From Stromatinia cepivora (Eukaryota > Ascomycota > Leotiomycetes > Helotiales > Sclerotiniaceae): a stretch of 64,000 nt of DNA. The position numbers and the translations under genes were made by a program. Below, piece after piece: positions 25,344-38,460 of this stretch. The notes under the pieces are model-generated. The model was given only the letters and a program-made list of their open reading frames with translations, made no database searches and was not told where the DNA came from. Every line of letters begins with the position of its first letter. Positions within the stretch are counted from its first letter, which is position 1. The DNA lies in NCBI GenBank assembly GCA_014898415.1, contig RCTD01000021.1:744001-808000 (forward strand), in the 5' to 3' direction.

Positions 25344-26390
25344 TCATATTAGATTAAATACTACTTATATATAAACCTGAATAATATCTCTAATATACAA
25401 AATTGTTCGTATAATTGATTATAAAATAACTATAATACTTAATATCAAATATTGATTTATTCATTGAATTATAAATAATTATATTAATATTGTTCCTTTT
25501 TCTATATCGTTTTATATTTGGATTACAAACCTTGATTTTGGAAATACTTTCTCAATATCTTTGTTTTTGATTTTATTAATAAATCTGGATTTGAATATTC
25601 ATATATTTCCTAAATTATTTATTTATTGTATAATTTCAAATATATTATTTTTTATTAAATTATTGATCTTTTTCTTTTTTGATTCTTTATAAATCAATGG
25701 GTTTTGAAATATATTAGATACTAATAGGTTTTCATTGAAAGTATCAATAATATTTTCTTCTTTATTGTTTTGAAGATAGATAATTATATTTGGTATTTCT
25801 ATTATATTTTCAATAAAATATATTATTATAGTTTCGATTAGTATTGTATTGATTATATTATATAATATTTTTATTGATGAAATAACTATTTAAAAAATAT
25901 CAGGATTAATCTTTACTATATTTTTTAAAACAATTTTAAATTTCTTTTAGAAAATAATTTCGAGATCTTTTAAGAATATTCTTTAAAGGATTTATTTTAT
26001 TATAATAGATTTTGTTTATATAATAGATTCTATTAATATTATTATTTCGATTATATAAAGTTTTATTATTATAGATTAAAAGATTATAAATCCGTTTGAT
26101 AATTGAATTGTATAAATTTCGTTTTTGATTTGTAATAATATAAATAATCCTGTTTATTTAGTAATTTGATTATTTCTTTTTCTTTATATTTATATCTTTG
26201 AATTGATTAGTAGCTTATAAATTGGAATTATATTTGAGCCGTTTTTTTGATTTAATATATTTATTATCTGTTTTTGATTCGGAGTTTTTTGATTTCGTTA
26301 TTTATTTTCTTGATTATATTGAATCGTTATTGAATATTAAATACTAATGAATCGAGTTATAAGAATTTCTAATAAGTTTATTAAATCACT
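25344..26390 (-). pseudogene. Linker and RT start of Cop-215 pol
   Basis: Minus translation of 25,700-25,440 reads INNLIKNNIFEII, then FKSRFINKIKNKDIEK, then KSRFVIQ and LFIIQ. It matches the N-terminal RT of the fungal copia lineage with F.SR+V+EIK...EK...KSR.V+Q...D, the same lineage as the RNase H at 18,640-19,100. Upstream (25,700-26,390) is a charged linker. The reading continues at 19,857 after the Cop-166 #4 insertion. Confidence 0.8.
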
Positions 26391-27235
26391 TAATAATATT
26401 AACCGAACCGATGGTTATATGATCACGTGATATATTAATAATATAATTTAATATTATTAAATTTTATTATTATACAAAATCTCGATCATATATCATATTA
26501 GAATGATTTATAATGGAATAGAATGTGATGGAAGCGTATAGAACTTTCTTATTTCTAAGGTTAAATATTATTGGTTACTATTTCATTTCATTATATAAAA
26601 TGATTCTATAAGATTCGATTTAAATCGATCTTATTTATAATCATAGAATATTATAGAATTTCATAGAATCTTATCAAATACTATAAATAAGAAGATTTTC
26701 TTTAAAGAATTCTTCTGAAAAACAAGCAAAATAAATTCAATATTCAATACACTTATATTTTGACTTCAACCATTATATATTCGATTACCCTTTTAAGCTA
26801 TATAACTAAGTCTTCCACTATAATAATGGTGAATAGTATTATTATTATATTATTCATTATTATTAACCAATCAACCTCCTCCAAGAAATAATATTTTTAG
26901 GTCTTAAGGGTATTTCGAGATTTTTAGGGGTTGGTTGATTGAATCGATCAAGTTAACCAAAATTGACCAAATTTGATCAAAATTGATTAAATTTGATCAA
27001 AATTTGATCAAAGTATTGGATTTGATCGGAATGAGTTTGATCGAAATGAACGGAATGATTAAAGTAATGAAATTAATTAAATCGAATTGGTTAATTTCGT
27101 ATATAGTTAGTAATTTGTATGAAATGAATAAATGAGATGATTTTTCATATAAAAGTGGGTATAACGAAAAACTTGAAGTTGCTTTCAGATTTTCTTCAGA
27201 TGTATACTTTATATTATTTGATAGATATATAATAA
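26391..27235. other. Unassigned GC-richer segment inside Cop-215
   Basis: At about 26,395 the copia pol similarity stops. It is replaced by sequence with an LTR-like start (TATTAACCGAACCGATGG, then GATCACGTGATAT) and, further on, a candidate inverted-repeat element (separate entry). There is no long frame on either strand and no second copy in the window. It could be a solo LTR of a further family or the flank of an internal deletion of Cop-215. Its right end, AATAA, is the Z1 target site. Confidence 0.5.
26862..27095. repeat. Candidate small inverted-repeat element with GATCAAAATT microrepeats
   Basis: ATTAACCAAT at 26,862-26,871 is matched by its exact inverse ATTGGTTAAT at 27,086-27,095, giving a 234-bp unit. 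Inside, 26,955-27,020 repeats an AAATTTGATCA-like unit about six times. The outermost TTAA could be a duplicated target, but no clear longer TSD is visible and there is one copy only. It may be chance in AT-rich DNA. Confidence 0.35.
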
Positions 27236-27545
27236 TGTTACGGAAAGCCTTATGATCCCCTGTATCCTACGAAGGATCAAAGGGTATGCTTTCCAATCGG
27301 AATGAAGGATCTTCTAGTTCTTACCAATTTTTCTGATTGATAAAATGATCCTGATATATTAATAAACAAAAATCTAATTTAATTAAAGTATATATCGATT
27401 AAATAATTATTCATTTGTTTTATATATATAATTCTTGATTTATATAATCAAGGATAAATCATTCAATTCTTTTATTTTGTTAATTATATATATCATTTAT
27501 TCCCCGATTCCTGAAAATGCTTTGTAATCATATTATCTTATGATA
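27236..27545 (+). repeat. 5' LTR of Z1 (310 bp)
   Basis: It starts TGTTACGGAAAGCC and ends ATCTTATGATA (family ends TGTCACGGAAAG...CCCGTGACA). Four other copies are at 48,396, 56,361, 56,739 (inverted) and 57,268. Confidence 0.92.
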
Positions 27546-29869
27546 ATTATAAATCTAGTAGCTTTTAAATCTATATAATTTCCTATTCAATGATTATTAA
27601 ATATTCAAAGAATCATTTTTAAAATATTATTTCTATTTTATTTATAATTCAATATTTATATTAATTCAATTACTTTTATTTAATATAATAAAAAATCAAA
27701 ACAATCTTCTTTTTATAATCTGTATTCAATAATTGGAATAATATTTATATTTGAAAAATAAATATTAAATTTAAAGAATCTGGGATTCAATTAATCCAAA
27801 AAATGATTTACTTATTTCTATATCAACTATATTCATTCCAAACTCTAATTTAATAAATAAATCTATCCAAACTCAAATCAATTAATTCTTAATCAAATCA
27901 TCTATTTTACTTTCTATTATCGATCTCCAAATCAAATATAATCAAAAGAAATAAATTCAATATCAAAAGAAATTCTTGGAATATCTTATAACGATTCAAT
28001 TTAAGGAAAATACAAATGAAAATACAAAAATGAAAAATTCTAATGATAATATATCGGGATTTATTCCTAATAGATTCATTATTCTATTCTCAATTATCTT
28101 TTAAGAAATCTCTTCTGAATTTACTTTTCTTCAATTGGAATATCGATATCGATAACAAAAATATATATAGAATTACAAAACCTTTTGTGATATTTACAAA
28201 TAGATCAAATTATAAATTGATTAAATATACTTTATAGAATTATCTATTTTTAATCAAAATATTATAATTTTTCTATTTAAGATGATTATTAATATATTGT
28301 GAGAAAGTTGGGATATCAAGGCCTAACACATAGCTAGTTCGTAATCATATGGTCATATGATTCTTTATAATTAGATATAAGAAAGGGCTCTGCTCCCCTT
28401 TCCTTGAAAGAAATCAATCGTTTTTCTATTAGTCTTTTTATACCCTATTTATACATAACCCAAATTATTATTTAAATCTATTAGTTTTATTATTTGAAGC
28501 CTTTATAATGTAATCTAATCAATTCCAATTCCCATTTCCCTTTGTAGTGTGCTATCGGGACGCACGTATCTCGACCTACCTCTTTCACAATATTCAAAAG
28601 GAAATTTATATCTATAATAATTATTATTAAGTTCATAATATTACAAGAATATCGGTTTATTCTAATATAAACTTTGTTTGATAAAACCGATTCTATTAAA
28701 TGATATAGGGATTAGATTATAATCTACATCAAAACTTTTGTATATAAAATCATTAAGATATAGAATAAAATTATTATCAATACTTTTCTATAAATTATTA
28801 ATATTAAGATACTCCCAATTTAAATAAATATTATAATTATATAAATCGAAATGAATAATTAATTCAGATTATTCAATTTTTTATTCAAATAATTCAGAAA
28901 TGTTTTTGAAGGATTAATATTTCAAAATTCTATTTTTTTAAAAACTAAAGAAGAAATATATTCTATATTTATCTTTTTTCAAAATGATAAAAAGTTTAAA
29001 AAAAAATAAAAAGAGTATTAATTCTAAAAGCAATTAGGGAATCAAAAAGATTTAGGAATATTCTTATAGAATTGAATTTGAATGAATAATGGAATTGATT
29101 ATAATTATACTATTCATAATTGCAAAATTATAAAATTAATGCTCATTGAAAAAACTAATCCATCATTTAAAAGAATATTCATTGAAAACGAGTTACAAAT
29201 AATTAAAAATCGAATAAAATTATATTTATAAAAACAATTTCATTTTGATTAAATTAAAAAGAAATGAATAAAAAATTCTATTGATCATTTAGAACCTTCA
29301 ATCAATACTATTATCTTGAATATTTGATATAATCAATCAAAAGTATATTTTATAATAATGAAAATATATTATCTATTCAATAATATTTTGCTTAATAATT
29401 ATAGTATTATATATATTATAAATAATATATCTCTATTAAATGATTATCGATATCGATTATTCAATCTTAATGATCTTGTAAAAGCAGATATTTTTAACTT
29501 CCAAATCCTAAAATACAGAGTTTACATTATCAAAGGGATTATCAAAAAAAAGATTACCTTAATAATAATTTGATCTTAAATAATATAATACTTATCCTTA
29601 ATTTTTATATTAATATTATTTCAAAGATCCGATTAAAGAAAATCAATTTATAATTCTTAAAATATAATTATACTTTTCATAAAGGAAATTATATAAATAG
29701 TATAATAATTATTTAATATATTTGTATTAAAAATCTTATATTCTTAGAATACAAATCATTTTCTATTTATTCGAATATTCTTTTATTTATCTCTATAAAT
29801 AATCCTTTTATAATATATTCAATAATAAACAAAGAAATAAATAAAATATTTCATTATTCTTGTAATCTA
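27546..29869 (+). pseudogene. Leader and gag/protease region of Z1, decayed
   Basis: Collinear with 48,705-50,760 of Z2, apart from the gypsy solo LTR. Open pieces occur at 28,043-28,237 and 29,358-29,573, but I recognise no gag or protease motif in them. Their place between LTR and integrase is the only basis for the label. The Z2 counterpart has a Cys pair (YNCIFCKEDY, near 50,520) that could be a zinc-knuckle remnant. Confidence 0.55.
28298..28589 (+). repeat. Solo LTR of the gypsy family (292 bp) in Z1
   Basis: It runs from TGTGAGAAAGTTGGG to CTCTTTCACA with ATAT on both sides (28,294-28,297 and 28,590-28,593). The sister element Z2 has the uninterrupted site at 49,453-49,456 (ACAT), so the LTR was inserted into Z1 after the two copies separated, and the interior was lost by LTR-LTR recombination. 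It is noticeably less RIP-mutated than the LTRs at 9,282 and 42,553. Confidence 0.92.
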
Positions 29870-30739
29870 TTTTTCTCCAAAAAAAATACAAATGAAATAT
29901 AATATAAATACTTTAAACATTTGAAAAAAGAATTTTTTAAATATTTAGTATTTATAATACAAAATATCAAAATAAAAAATATTATTTATTCCAATTATAT
30001 TAATTATATTTGTATTTATATAAACAAATCATTTCTTGTATTTCAAATGATTATTAATCATCTTGATCTTTTTACAAAATCTAATAGGATTTTTTTGATT
30101 TCGATAAAGGATATAACAATATATTATAATTTTTATTGATTAAAGAAATATATTATAATAAAATCTTTTTATATTCAATCTATTATAAAATATATAATAA
30201 AATGTTTATAATTATTCAAAGCTTTTTAGTTTGGATTTATTATAAGTATAGTTTAATGATTATAATAATTAAATAGGATAATGATATATTTATTATTGAA
30301 ATTATAAAAGTAATATTATTTAAGAAATGAATCAAATAAAAAGGTATTGAATTTGAATTGTCTTTATTTTATATATATAAATTTAATAAAGGATTAGAAT
30401 ATATAAAACAAGAAATAATTATAAAATAAATAAAAATATGAATTATAATAAATTTATTAAACAAATTATAAATAGAAATAATATAAATTGCTATTTATTT
30501 ATATAATATAAATCCTTTAAAAATCAAATTCTTTAAATTGTTTAATGAAATATTCGATATATAATTCTATAATTATCTTTGTAAAGATAATCCTTTATTT
30601 ATAAAGAAAATATTTAACAATCTTTATTCTAATTAAAACAGAATTTACAAATATGAATATTGAATTTATCTTTTGGATAAGAATAGGAAAACTGGAATTA
30701 ATAAGAAATAATATAAAATCAATTTTTAAATATATATTG
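29870..30739 (+). pseudogene. Copia integrase of Z1
   Basis: Plus-strand translation contains KKEFFKYLVFIIQNIKIKNI followed by a Cys pair, then the core, and near 30,340-30,560 KGIEFELSLFYIYKFNKRLEYI and AIYLYNISPSKIKFFK. These are the GAG-pre-integrase and integrase core blocks of a fungal copia lineage (GI.+E.S..YT.EQNG..ER; A.YL.NR.P). In the family the QNG.AER Glu is catalytic; here the segment reads FNKRLE with the surrounding residues changed. Many stops make it a pseudogene. Confidence 0.8.
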
Positions 30740-30905
30740 TGTTGGAAATGAGGCCATCATAGGATTAGAATTGAGGTCACGTGATCACAATGGTGCACTG
30801 ACCATATTTGGGGATAACCTCAATTCTACTCCTACTAGAATTATAGATCCTTAGTTCAACCTACATAGTCAACAATACTACTACTTCCTGCACCAAAAGT
30901 TAACA
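30740..30905 (+). repeat. Solo LTR of Cop-166 (166 bp) in Z1
   Basis: It is the best preserved LTR of its family: TGTTGGAAATGAGGCC at the start, TTAACA at the end, and an intact GGTCACGTGATCAC motif near 30,775. The TSD is TATTG (30,735-30,739 and 30,906-30,910). Z2 shows the empty site TATTG at 51,598-51,602. At 166 bp it may be too short to trigger RIP. Confidence 0.95.
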
Positions 30906-31628
30906 TATTGAGTATTTAATAAATTATATCCCAGATATATTGATCTATTGTATATAGATATTCAAATTCGATAAAATTATTATTATTCGAAATGTAATAT
31001 TCAATAAGGAATTTATTTATTATATAGATTTTATTAATCGAATAATCGATATTTATATTATAAAAGAATTTAAATAATTCATTAAAATTTTTAATATATA
31101 AGATTATATCGAAATAGATAAAACGATTATTCAAAATAAGGATAATCATAACGATTTCATTTATTTATCTATTTTTATAAATCAAAAAACCTTTGATTTA
31201 TTTATTAAATATATTTCAAATCTATTATTTACAAACAAATTGATTTCGGGGGTAGATATAAATCTGAAAAATAATAATAAGAATAAAGAAATTAATCTAA
31301 AACTATTTAATCCATTTAATCCTTTAAATAATAAAAATAAAATATATAATAGAAATATACAAATATTAATTGATCCTTTTATTAAATAAATTAAAAAAGT
31401 CGATTTTTTTATTAAAAAATAATCATATTTTATAAATAAAAATATTAATATTGTTTAAAGAAATATTTATAATAATAATATAAATTCTGATTTTATCAAA
31501 TATATTAATATAAAGAATATAGAATATAAATTTATTAATTATATTATCGATATTCTTTACAATATATATAAAAATGATTTAGAGATTATTTTAATCAATC
31601 AATTTCAATATTTCAAAAGGAAATATAT
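30906..31628 (+). pseudogene. Integrase-RT linker of Z1
   Basis: Collinear with 51,603-52,320 of Z2, where the frame 51,806-52,108 (100 codons, DINLKNNNKNKKIDLRLF) is open. In Z1 the same stretch has stops. It is Lys/Asn-rich and without recognised motif, as usual for the copia linker. It ends at the ATAT target of the gypsy insertion. Confidence 0.65.
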
Positions 31629-31920
31629 TGTGAAAGAGGTAGGTCGAGATATGTGCGTCCTGATAGCATACTGTAAGGGGAAATGGGAATTGGAATTGAT
31701 CAGATTATATTGTAAAGGTTTCAAGTAGTAAAACTAGTAGGTTTAGATAATAGTTTGAATTGTATATAAATGGGGTACAAAAAGATTAGTGGAAAAACGA
31801 TTGATTTCTTTTAAGGAGAGGGGAGCAGAATTTTTTCTTATATTTAATTATAAAGAGTTATATAATTATATGATTACAAATTAGTTATATATTAGGCTTT
31901 GATGTCCCAATTTTCTTATA
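31629..31920 (-). repeat. 3' LTR of Gyp-292 #2
   Basis: It is 292 bp, starting TGTGAAAGAGGTAGG on the plus strand. The left half is well preserved, while the right half is strongly AT-shifted compared with 42,700-42,844. The orientation follows from the minus-strand coding order. Confidence 0.92.
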
Positions 31921-34500
31921 TTCTTTTTTTTTTCGGAATATATATTTTATTTGATCTTAGGATAATTATAAAAGGTAAAAATCAAAAAAATCAAAAGATA
32001 ATTAGGTCAAGGAAAACTAATTAGAGTATTAGTAAATTAAAATAGTAAGTAATTTTTAAGATTGTTTTAAAAAAATAGTATATTCTAAATTCTTATTGAT
32101 CCAAATCTGTTTTTATTATTTTTTTATCAAATTCGATAAGAATTTTAAGTTTCTGAGAAACATTTTTATTATCTTTTTCATTTCTAATCTTTTTTGGATA
32201 TTTAGTTGAATATTTTATAACAGATTTTGTATTTGTAATTGGATTTTTTGATGATTCTTGAATATGATTTGAATAATAAGTAGGGATTTTTGGTATTATA
32301 AATTTTTGTTTAGTATTGAAGGGGTGATCTTTTTTTTTATTGTTAGATTTTGTAGGAAACTTTTTTGTTGAAGAGTAATTCATTTATTCTTTATTTAATT
32401 TATAATCCGGATTAGGGATTGAAGTGATACCTTATATTCTAAAAGATCCAGTTAAGGATGAATTGGATGATATTGTAGATTGATTTTGAATTGGTTTTTG
32501 TTTTATAATTTCTTTTCCTTTTCTAATAAATTTCTTTAATATAAATTAAGGTTTTCTAATAAGGGATTTTCTATTAATTAGATTTATAATTTTTCAATTA
32601 CCAATATTTTCTTTATTAAAGAATTCATTATTTTCGAGATCCTTATTACGAAGAGCTTTTTGCTTTTGTAAAGATATATTATAATTTGTAAATAATGATT
32701 GATTTTTCTATTGTTTTTTTTTATTTTGGAATACTTTAAATTGGATGATTAGATCTGTTATTGTAAGATTACATTATCGTTTATATCAAAGCTCGAATTC
32801 ATTATTATTGATTTTAAATAATCTATTTGTTATTTTTTAACAATATTAAAATCTCAAAATAAATATCCTAAAAAAATTATAGAAAGATAATCTTATAGAA
32901 TAAAATTGATATTAAAAGAAAAGGATCAAAAGATATAAAGGTTTTTTTTATTAAATTTATTTGATTCAAAAGAAATAATTTAATTTTGAAAAGATCTTCG
33001 AAGGTTTTTGTAAGAGTTATTATCCTTTATATTCTTTTTATCCGAAATTATAATTAAATAGAAAATCAATATTAAAATTGATTTATAAGATTCAAAAGAA
33101 TTGATATATCTCAAAATGATATTTGATTGTATTATAATTGTTCAAAATTCAGATCTAATTAGGGTTTTCCAACGAAATTGATTCTTTTGTTTGATTTTCT
33201 GGAAAGCTTCCTTTTTTATTGTTTAATTAAGATTATATTATAATTGATAAATGAAAGAATACTTTTTTAGAAGTTCTTGAATTAAATTATTATTATTATT
33301 TAATTTATAAAAAGCAAGGATTTGATGTTTTTTATAAGAGCTTTTAATCGATTCCTTTAGTTTAGGAAAGTTGATTATAATAATTATTTTTTTTAAAACT
33401 TCTTTTCATTTGTTTTTGGAAATTAAATAAAAAAGGTCAAAAAAGGAATAACAAAGATTAAACTTTTTATTATAATTAGAAAAATACAATATAAATAAAG
33501 GTATTAATACAAAACAGAATTCTTTATCCTTTCAAATATAGATAATAATATATTATAAAGTAAAATCATATTTTAAAAGAAATTGAATAATCGAAAAATA
33601 GCAATTCGGAAATAGGTTTTTTTTAAAGATTTTATAGAAATATTATTTGTAGATAATAAGAATATCTTTATAAACATTTTACAAATCGAATCCATTTTTT
33701 TATTTGAAGATATATTGAAATAAAGGGATATATAAAGTAAATTAATTTTCAAAGGATTTTTTATTTGATAATTCTAATAGAAAAAGATTATTTTTGAGGA
33801 TTTTGTTAAAATTAAAGGAATAGAAATTTTTTATAAAATCGAATCGATTGAAATTAAGGATTTGTTTTGATTATTCTAAAATCAAAGATTGATATAGATA
33901 GAATCAAGGATAGAATACCTTTATCAATTTTATTTCGTTAATATATTTTTGGTTTTTGATAATAATAATCAATCTGTTTTATAATTCCTTAACTGAAATA
34001 TATTTCGATTTTAGATTGAAAAGTTTTATTAGGGTATACAAATGATATATATATAGAATATTTATAATAATTTGCTTTCTTAATAATATAATAATTTTTT
34101 ATTTTATTTGATCGATAATATATCCATTATTTATCAAAGAGTATTATTCCTTTTCAAATTAATAGTTTAAATCGCAAAAACAGTTTTTCAATTTCTATAA
34201 AGAATTTAAGATTATCTTAAAATTGTCGAAGATTGAATTATTGTTATTTGAAACAAATTTAGTATTATAATCAATTATATAATAACGAGATACGAATTTG
34301 TTTAGAATAAATAGATGAAAAAAGGCTTTTTTCGAAAGATTAAAATGATAATCTTTCTTTTCTTATTTATTGATATTCGTAATTGTAAACTCCGAAATTA
34401 ATATAATCGTTTAGGAATAAAAAAGTTGATATATATGAAGGGTATCTGATGTAGCAATTACTTCCAATTGTTCTTCAGTATTAGATTCTTTTTCATTATT
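31921..34500 (-). other. Gypsy 3' extension with a Lys-rich frame (32,383-32,093)
   Basis: This is downstream of integrase in element orientation. One 96-codon minus frame (32,383-32,093, start MNYSSTKKFPTKSNNKKKD) is open and very rich in Lys, Asn and Ser; I recognise no domain. The remainder is T-rich with short frames. It could encode the C-terminal tail of the integrase polyprotein or an extra small protein. The first gypsy copy lacks this part in the window, so no comparison is possible. Confidence 0.4.
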
Positions 34501-36269
34501 ATCATTATTGAAGGGTATTAAGGCAGTTTCTATAATAATCATTTTGTGGATAGATTTATCCCTTTATTGAGTTTCAAAAAAGTTTTTGTTTTTATAATAT
34601 TCTTTTAGAAATCCAAAATTATCGAAAGTAAATTTATAGATTTTGAGGATAGGATTTTGTATAAGATTATAAAAGAAAGGTATTCAATCTTTTTTGTTTT
34701 TTGTATTGGCTTTTATAATAAATTTATATATAATACAGAAATCTATAGGATTATATTTTTTAGTTCTTTTGTTTTTCTTTTATATAAAATATTTGGTTAT
34801 ATATCTATTCAGAAACTTTATAAGAATTTGAAGATTAAAATGAAAGGTATAATAAATTATATTCATTTTTGTTAAAGTATTATTTAAATTTATATTTTTC
34901 GATCAGAAATAGACAAAAACTTTTCTTTAAACAATTATCCAAATTCTTTTGAGATTTTTAAAATCTTTTTTGGTTTTATTATAGTATTATTTAATAAATT
35001 AAATTATATTATTGTTTTTAACAAAATAATTGATTTTAAAAAGATTAATTATTTTATAAAGTTTTTGATCTTCGATTTGATCTTTTATTTTATTTGTAAA
35101 ATCTTTAATAAGATTAATAATATTTATAAAGTAATTGAATTATTATTCAAAAACATTATATTTTTCCTTAACTTTAAGAATTTCAATAAATACAAATATT
35201 TCGATTTCATTATTGAAAAAATGATTCTTATATCAAACAAAAAAAGGGGTATTATTATTAATAAAATGGAAGGTTATAATTTGATTAAATCCTTTTTTAG
35301 ATATTATATCAAAATTTAAATAAAAGTTTATATAAATAGTAAAATAAATACAAATAAAAAATTGATAATTTTAAATCAAATTATTAAAGAAAGTAAATTT
35401 AAAAAGAAAATATTGAATTATTCAAATACTATTCAGGAATTATTTGCAAATTGTTTAAAAGCAAGATTGATGATATAATAAATTTTTTCAAAAAGAATTC
35501 AAATATTCTTTCTTTTCTAAAGATTATAAGGCTTTTTTTATCGAGCTTTTCAATTGATAATCAAAAGTTTGTAGTAATAACTTCTTTTCGATTTATTGTA
35601 TTTGTTCTCTTCCTTTTGGTTTTATATTATTTTATAATTAAATAAAAAATAATTGTTGATTATTTATTATCTTTTATTTGAAAGGTTATAAATATTTAGA
35701 AATTTGATTCTTTTGATTTATTTATTTATACAAATCTTTAGAATTATTATCTATAAAAAGATTTAAATACAAAATATATTTCTTGAAATGAATATTTATA
35801 TAGATTCTATCAAATGGAATATTATTTATTTCTTTAAAAATATATATAGAAAAACCCTTCAATTTCTTTGTTATTTTATAAAATCTGTATTATTTGAAAG
35901 TAAGTTTTGTATTGTAAGATATATCGATTTTTGATCAGGAATTATAATATAAAATTATATCTTCAATTCGAATATTTTTATTTAATATTTTATAATCGAA
36001 ATTATATCGAAGTTTATTATTTTCTTTGTAATACTATTTACAAAGGATTGTTTCTTCAATATCTTTATTTAATATTTTTAATTGTTATACTTTAATAATC
36101 AATAAATCTTCTCGGATTTATATACTTTCTTAATCAAGGATCTTTCAAATTGTATATATAATTTCAAAAATAATACAGTTTTTCGCCTATAAATTAATTC
36201 AAATGATATTTTGTTTATCGATTTATAAATTGAAATATAATTAATAAATAATATTGTTTCCAATTATTT

Positions 36270-36860
36270 AAATCATTTATATTCTTTTTGTAATAAACAG
36301 GAAAATACTTTTATAATAGGATGATAATCTTTTTCTATTATTCTATTGGTTTATAAATGATAAATTGATATCTTGATTTTGTTGATTTTGTATTTTTCAT
36401 AATAAACAAATACAATACTTTTATTCTCAAGCTTTTTATTTACAATAATTTCTTCAAAGAGATTATAACGATAAATTATTTTATAAAGAAATTTAATAAT
36501 CATTTCCAAAATAATATTCTATAAGATTTTAATTTCCATTCAACTATTCAAATTTTCTTATAGAATAATAAAGTATTTGAATCTATAATTATTAAGTATT
36601 TTCGTAACATTTATATCAATTTTATATTAAATATTTAAGATTCAAATAATAATCATTAATTCATTTATTTATTTGAATAATTTGAATTAGCAAATAGAGT
36701 AAGAAATCATCCAATTTTTTATATTCTTATATATCCCATTTTATCAATAACAATTGTATATTTTAGTATATAATGATTCTAAACTTTTGTAATCCAATTC
36801 TTTATATATTCGAGCCATAATTTTTGCTTTTTCGATTAAATCGTTATTTGTTATTATATA
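36270..36860 (-). pseudogene. Gypsy integrase of Gyp-292 #2
   Basis: Minus translation of 36,860-36,690 shows the zinc-binding domain: ELDYKSLESLYTKIYN, then NGIYKNIKNWMISYSIC. This fits H-x3-H...C-x2-C with the GH His and the first Cys changed to Tyr. Further on (36,500-36,290) come IIVNKKLENKSIVFVYYEKY, KIKISIYHL and NRIIEKDYHPI, the end of the catalytic core (family I.AYHPQ.NG..ERGH.PI). A stop replaces Gln in YHPQ. The Asp of the DRG/DGGPE box is Asn. Confidence 0.85.
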
Positions 36861-37599
36861 AACAAAAGATAATTTATTTCTCTGGATTTTGAATAGATAA
36901 TGATCCTTTATACAAAAATTGAAAACTTCTTTTTTGAAAATTTATCAATCTTTTATTAATATATTTTTAGATCTCTATAATATAATAATATACTAAACAA
37001 TCATTTATATCCTTTTATTTCCGTTTTCCAAAATTTGAGATGGTTTTAAAATTTTGGAATTATTTATATTCATTATCGAATCTATTCATAATAAATTCAA
37101 ATCTGCGATAATCGAATCATTAATATCTTCTTTATATTCTTTGTTAATATTATTCAAAATAGTTTATAATTATTGTAACAAAGTATTTGCAATAATGTTT
37201 TTATTTTCAAAAATATATTTAATATCAAAATCGAAAAGTTTGATTTAAGTAATCCATTTTGTAACCAAAGTATCAAATAGATCTATAATTGTTCTATTTA
37301 ATTGAATTATAAATATATTTGTATTAGTTTTTAAAAGGAAATGAATATTATAGAGATCTCTTTTATATTTTTGTAAAACTTTGAATACTTTTTTGCATTC
37401 TTTTTTAATAGTATTATAATTCTATTCAATATAATTTTATATATTATTTTTATATCTAATAATAATATAAGATTTATCATTATACATTTAATTTAAAACA
37501 ACTCTCTATTTTATCAAATTAGTATCAATAATAAATATAATAATTCTGATTTCAAATAAATAAATCAATAAAAAAAGAATTGAAACTGAAATTAATTTA

Positions 37600-38460
37600 T
37601 TTTTCAATAAGATCATTATAATATCATAATTAATAATCCAAATGAATTCTATATTTTTCTTCAATAATATATAAAGAAACTCTATAATAATAACGAAATT
37701 CTTTATTCAAAATCGATAGAAAATATATACTCCAAAGAATATTCTAACTTTATAATTATTCGAATAAGATGGTTATTCAAATATCTTGATAATTTTGATA
37801 GTATTAGAATTTCTTTTTTCAGAATTGGTATAATGATTTACGATTCGGATTTTATTGTAATATCATTTGAATTTGATATTGATAATATATTTTATATACT
37901 TAATGTATTCTATTATAATATTCAGATTTTTCAAATACTCGATAATGAATTTTCTTAATCCAGGTTTAATTTCAATTTCATTATATCGAATTTTAGGATC
38001 CTTAATTTCAATATCATCTAAATAAAGTATAGCAATATCAAATATAATATCTTATAATATCCTTAATACAATCTTTATAAATTGAATAATCAAATTAATA
38101 ATCTTTTATAATAAAATAATAAATCTTATTAGATCAAAAAAGATTATAATAATAATGATATCTTTATTTTTCTTATTTAAAGGTATTTGATTATATTCAA
38201 AAAAGAAATCAATCAAAGATATTAATGAATATTCAATTATTTGTTCAGTAAATTCCTTTAAGTTTAAAAGTATATTTATATTTTATAAAATTATAATATT
38301 TACTTTTGTTATTGCAACAACAATATAATATTTGTTAATTTTGCTTTTCTTAATTAGATATCAAGGGTTTTGATATAATCCTTTTTTTTCCTTTAATATA
38401 CTTTATTTAATATAATCTTTTATTATTTCGATAATTATTGGTAAAAGAACTTTAAAGGAT
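37600..38460 (-). pseudogene. Gypsy reverse transcriptase of Gyp-292 #2
   Basis: The RT starts near 38,460 (FKVLLPIIIEIIKDYI, with a stop before SILKEKKGLYQNP). The stretch 38,261-38,171 is open and reads EYSLISLIDFFFEYNQIPL, which contains the first catalytic Asp. The active site 38,024-38,013 is YLDD, intact, followed by IEIKDPKIRYNE, a hallmark of the fungal gypsy lineage with DDIGVKGP. Stops elsewhere, for example in the NPWYLIKK block where Trp is TGA, kill the frame. Confidence 0.9.
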
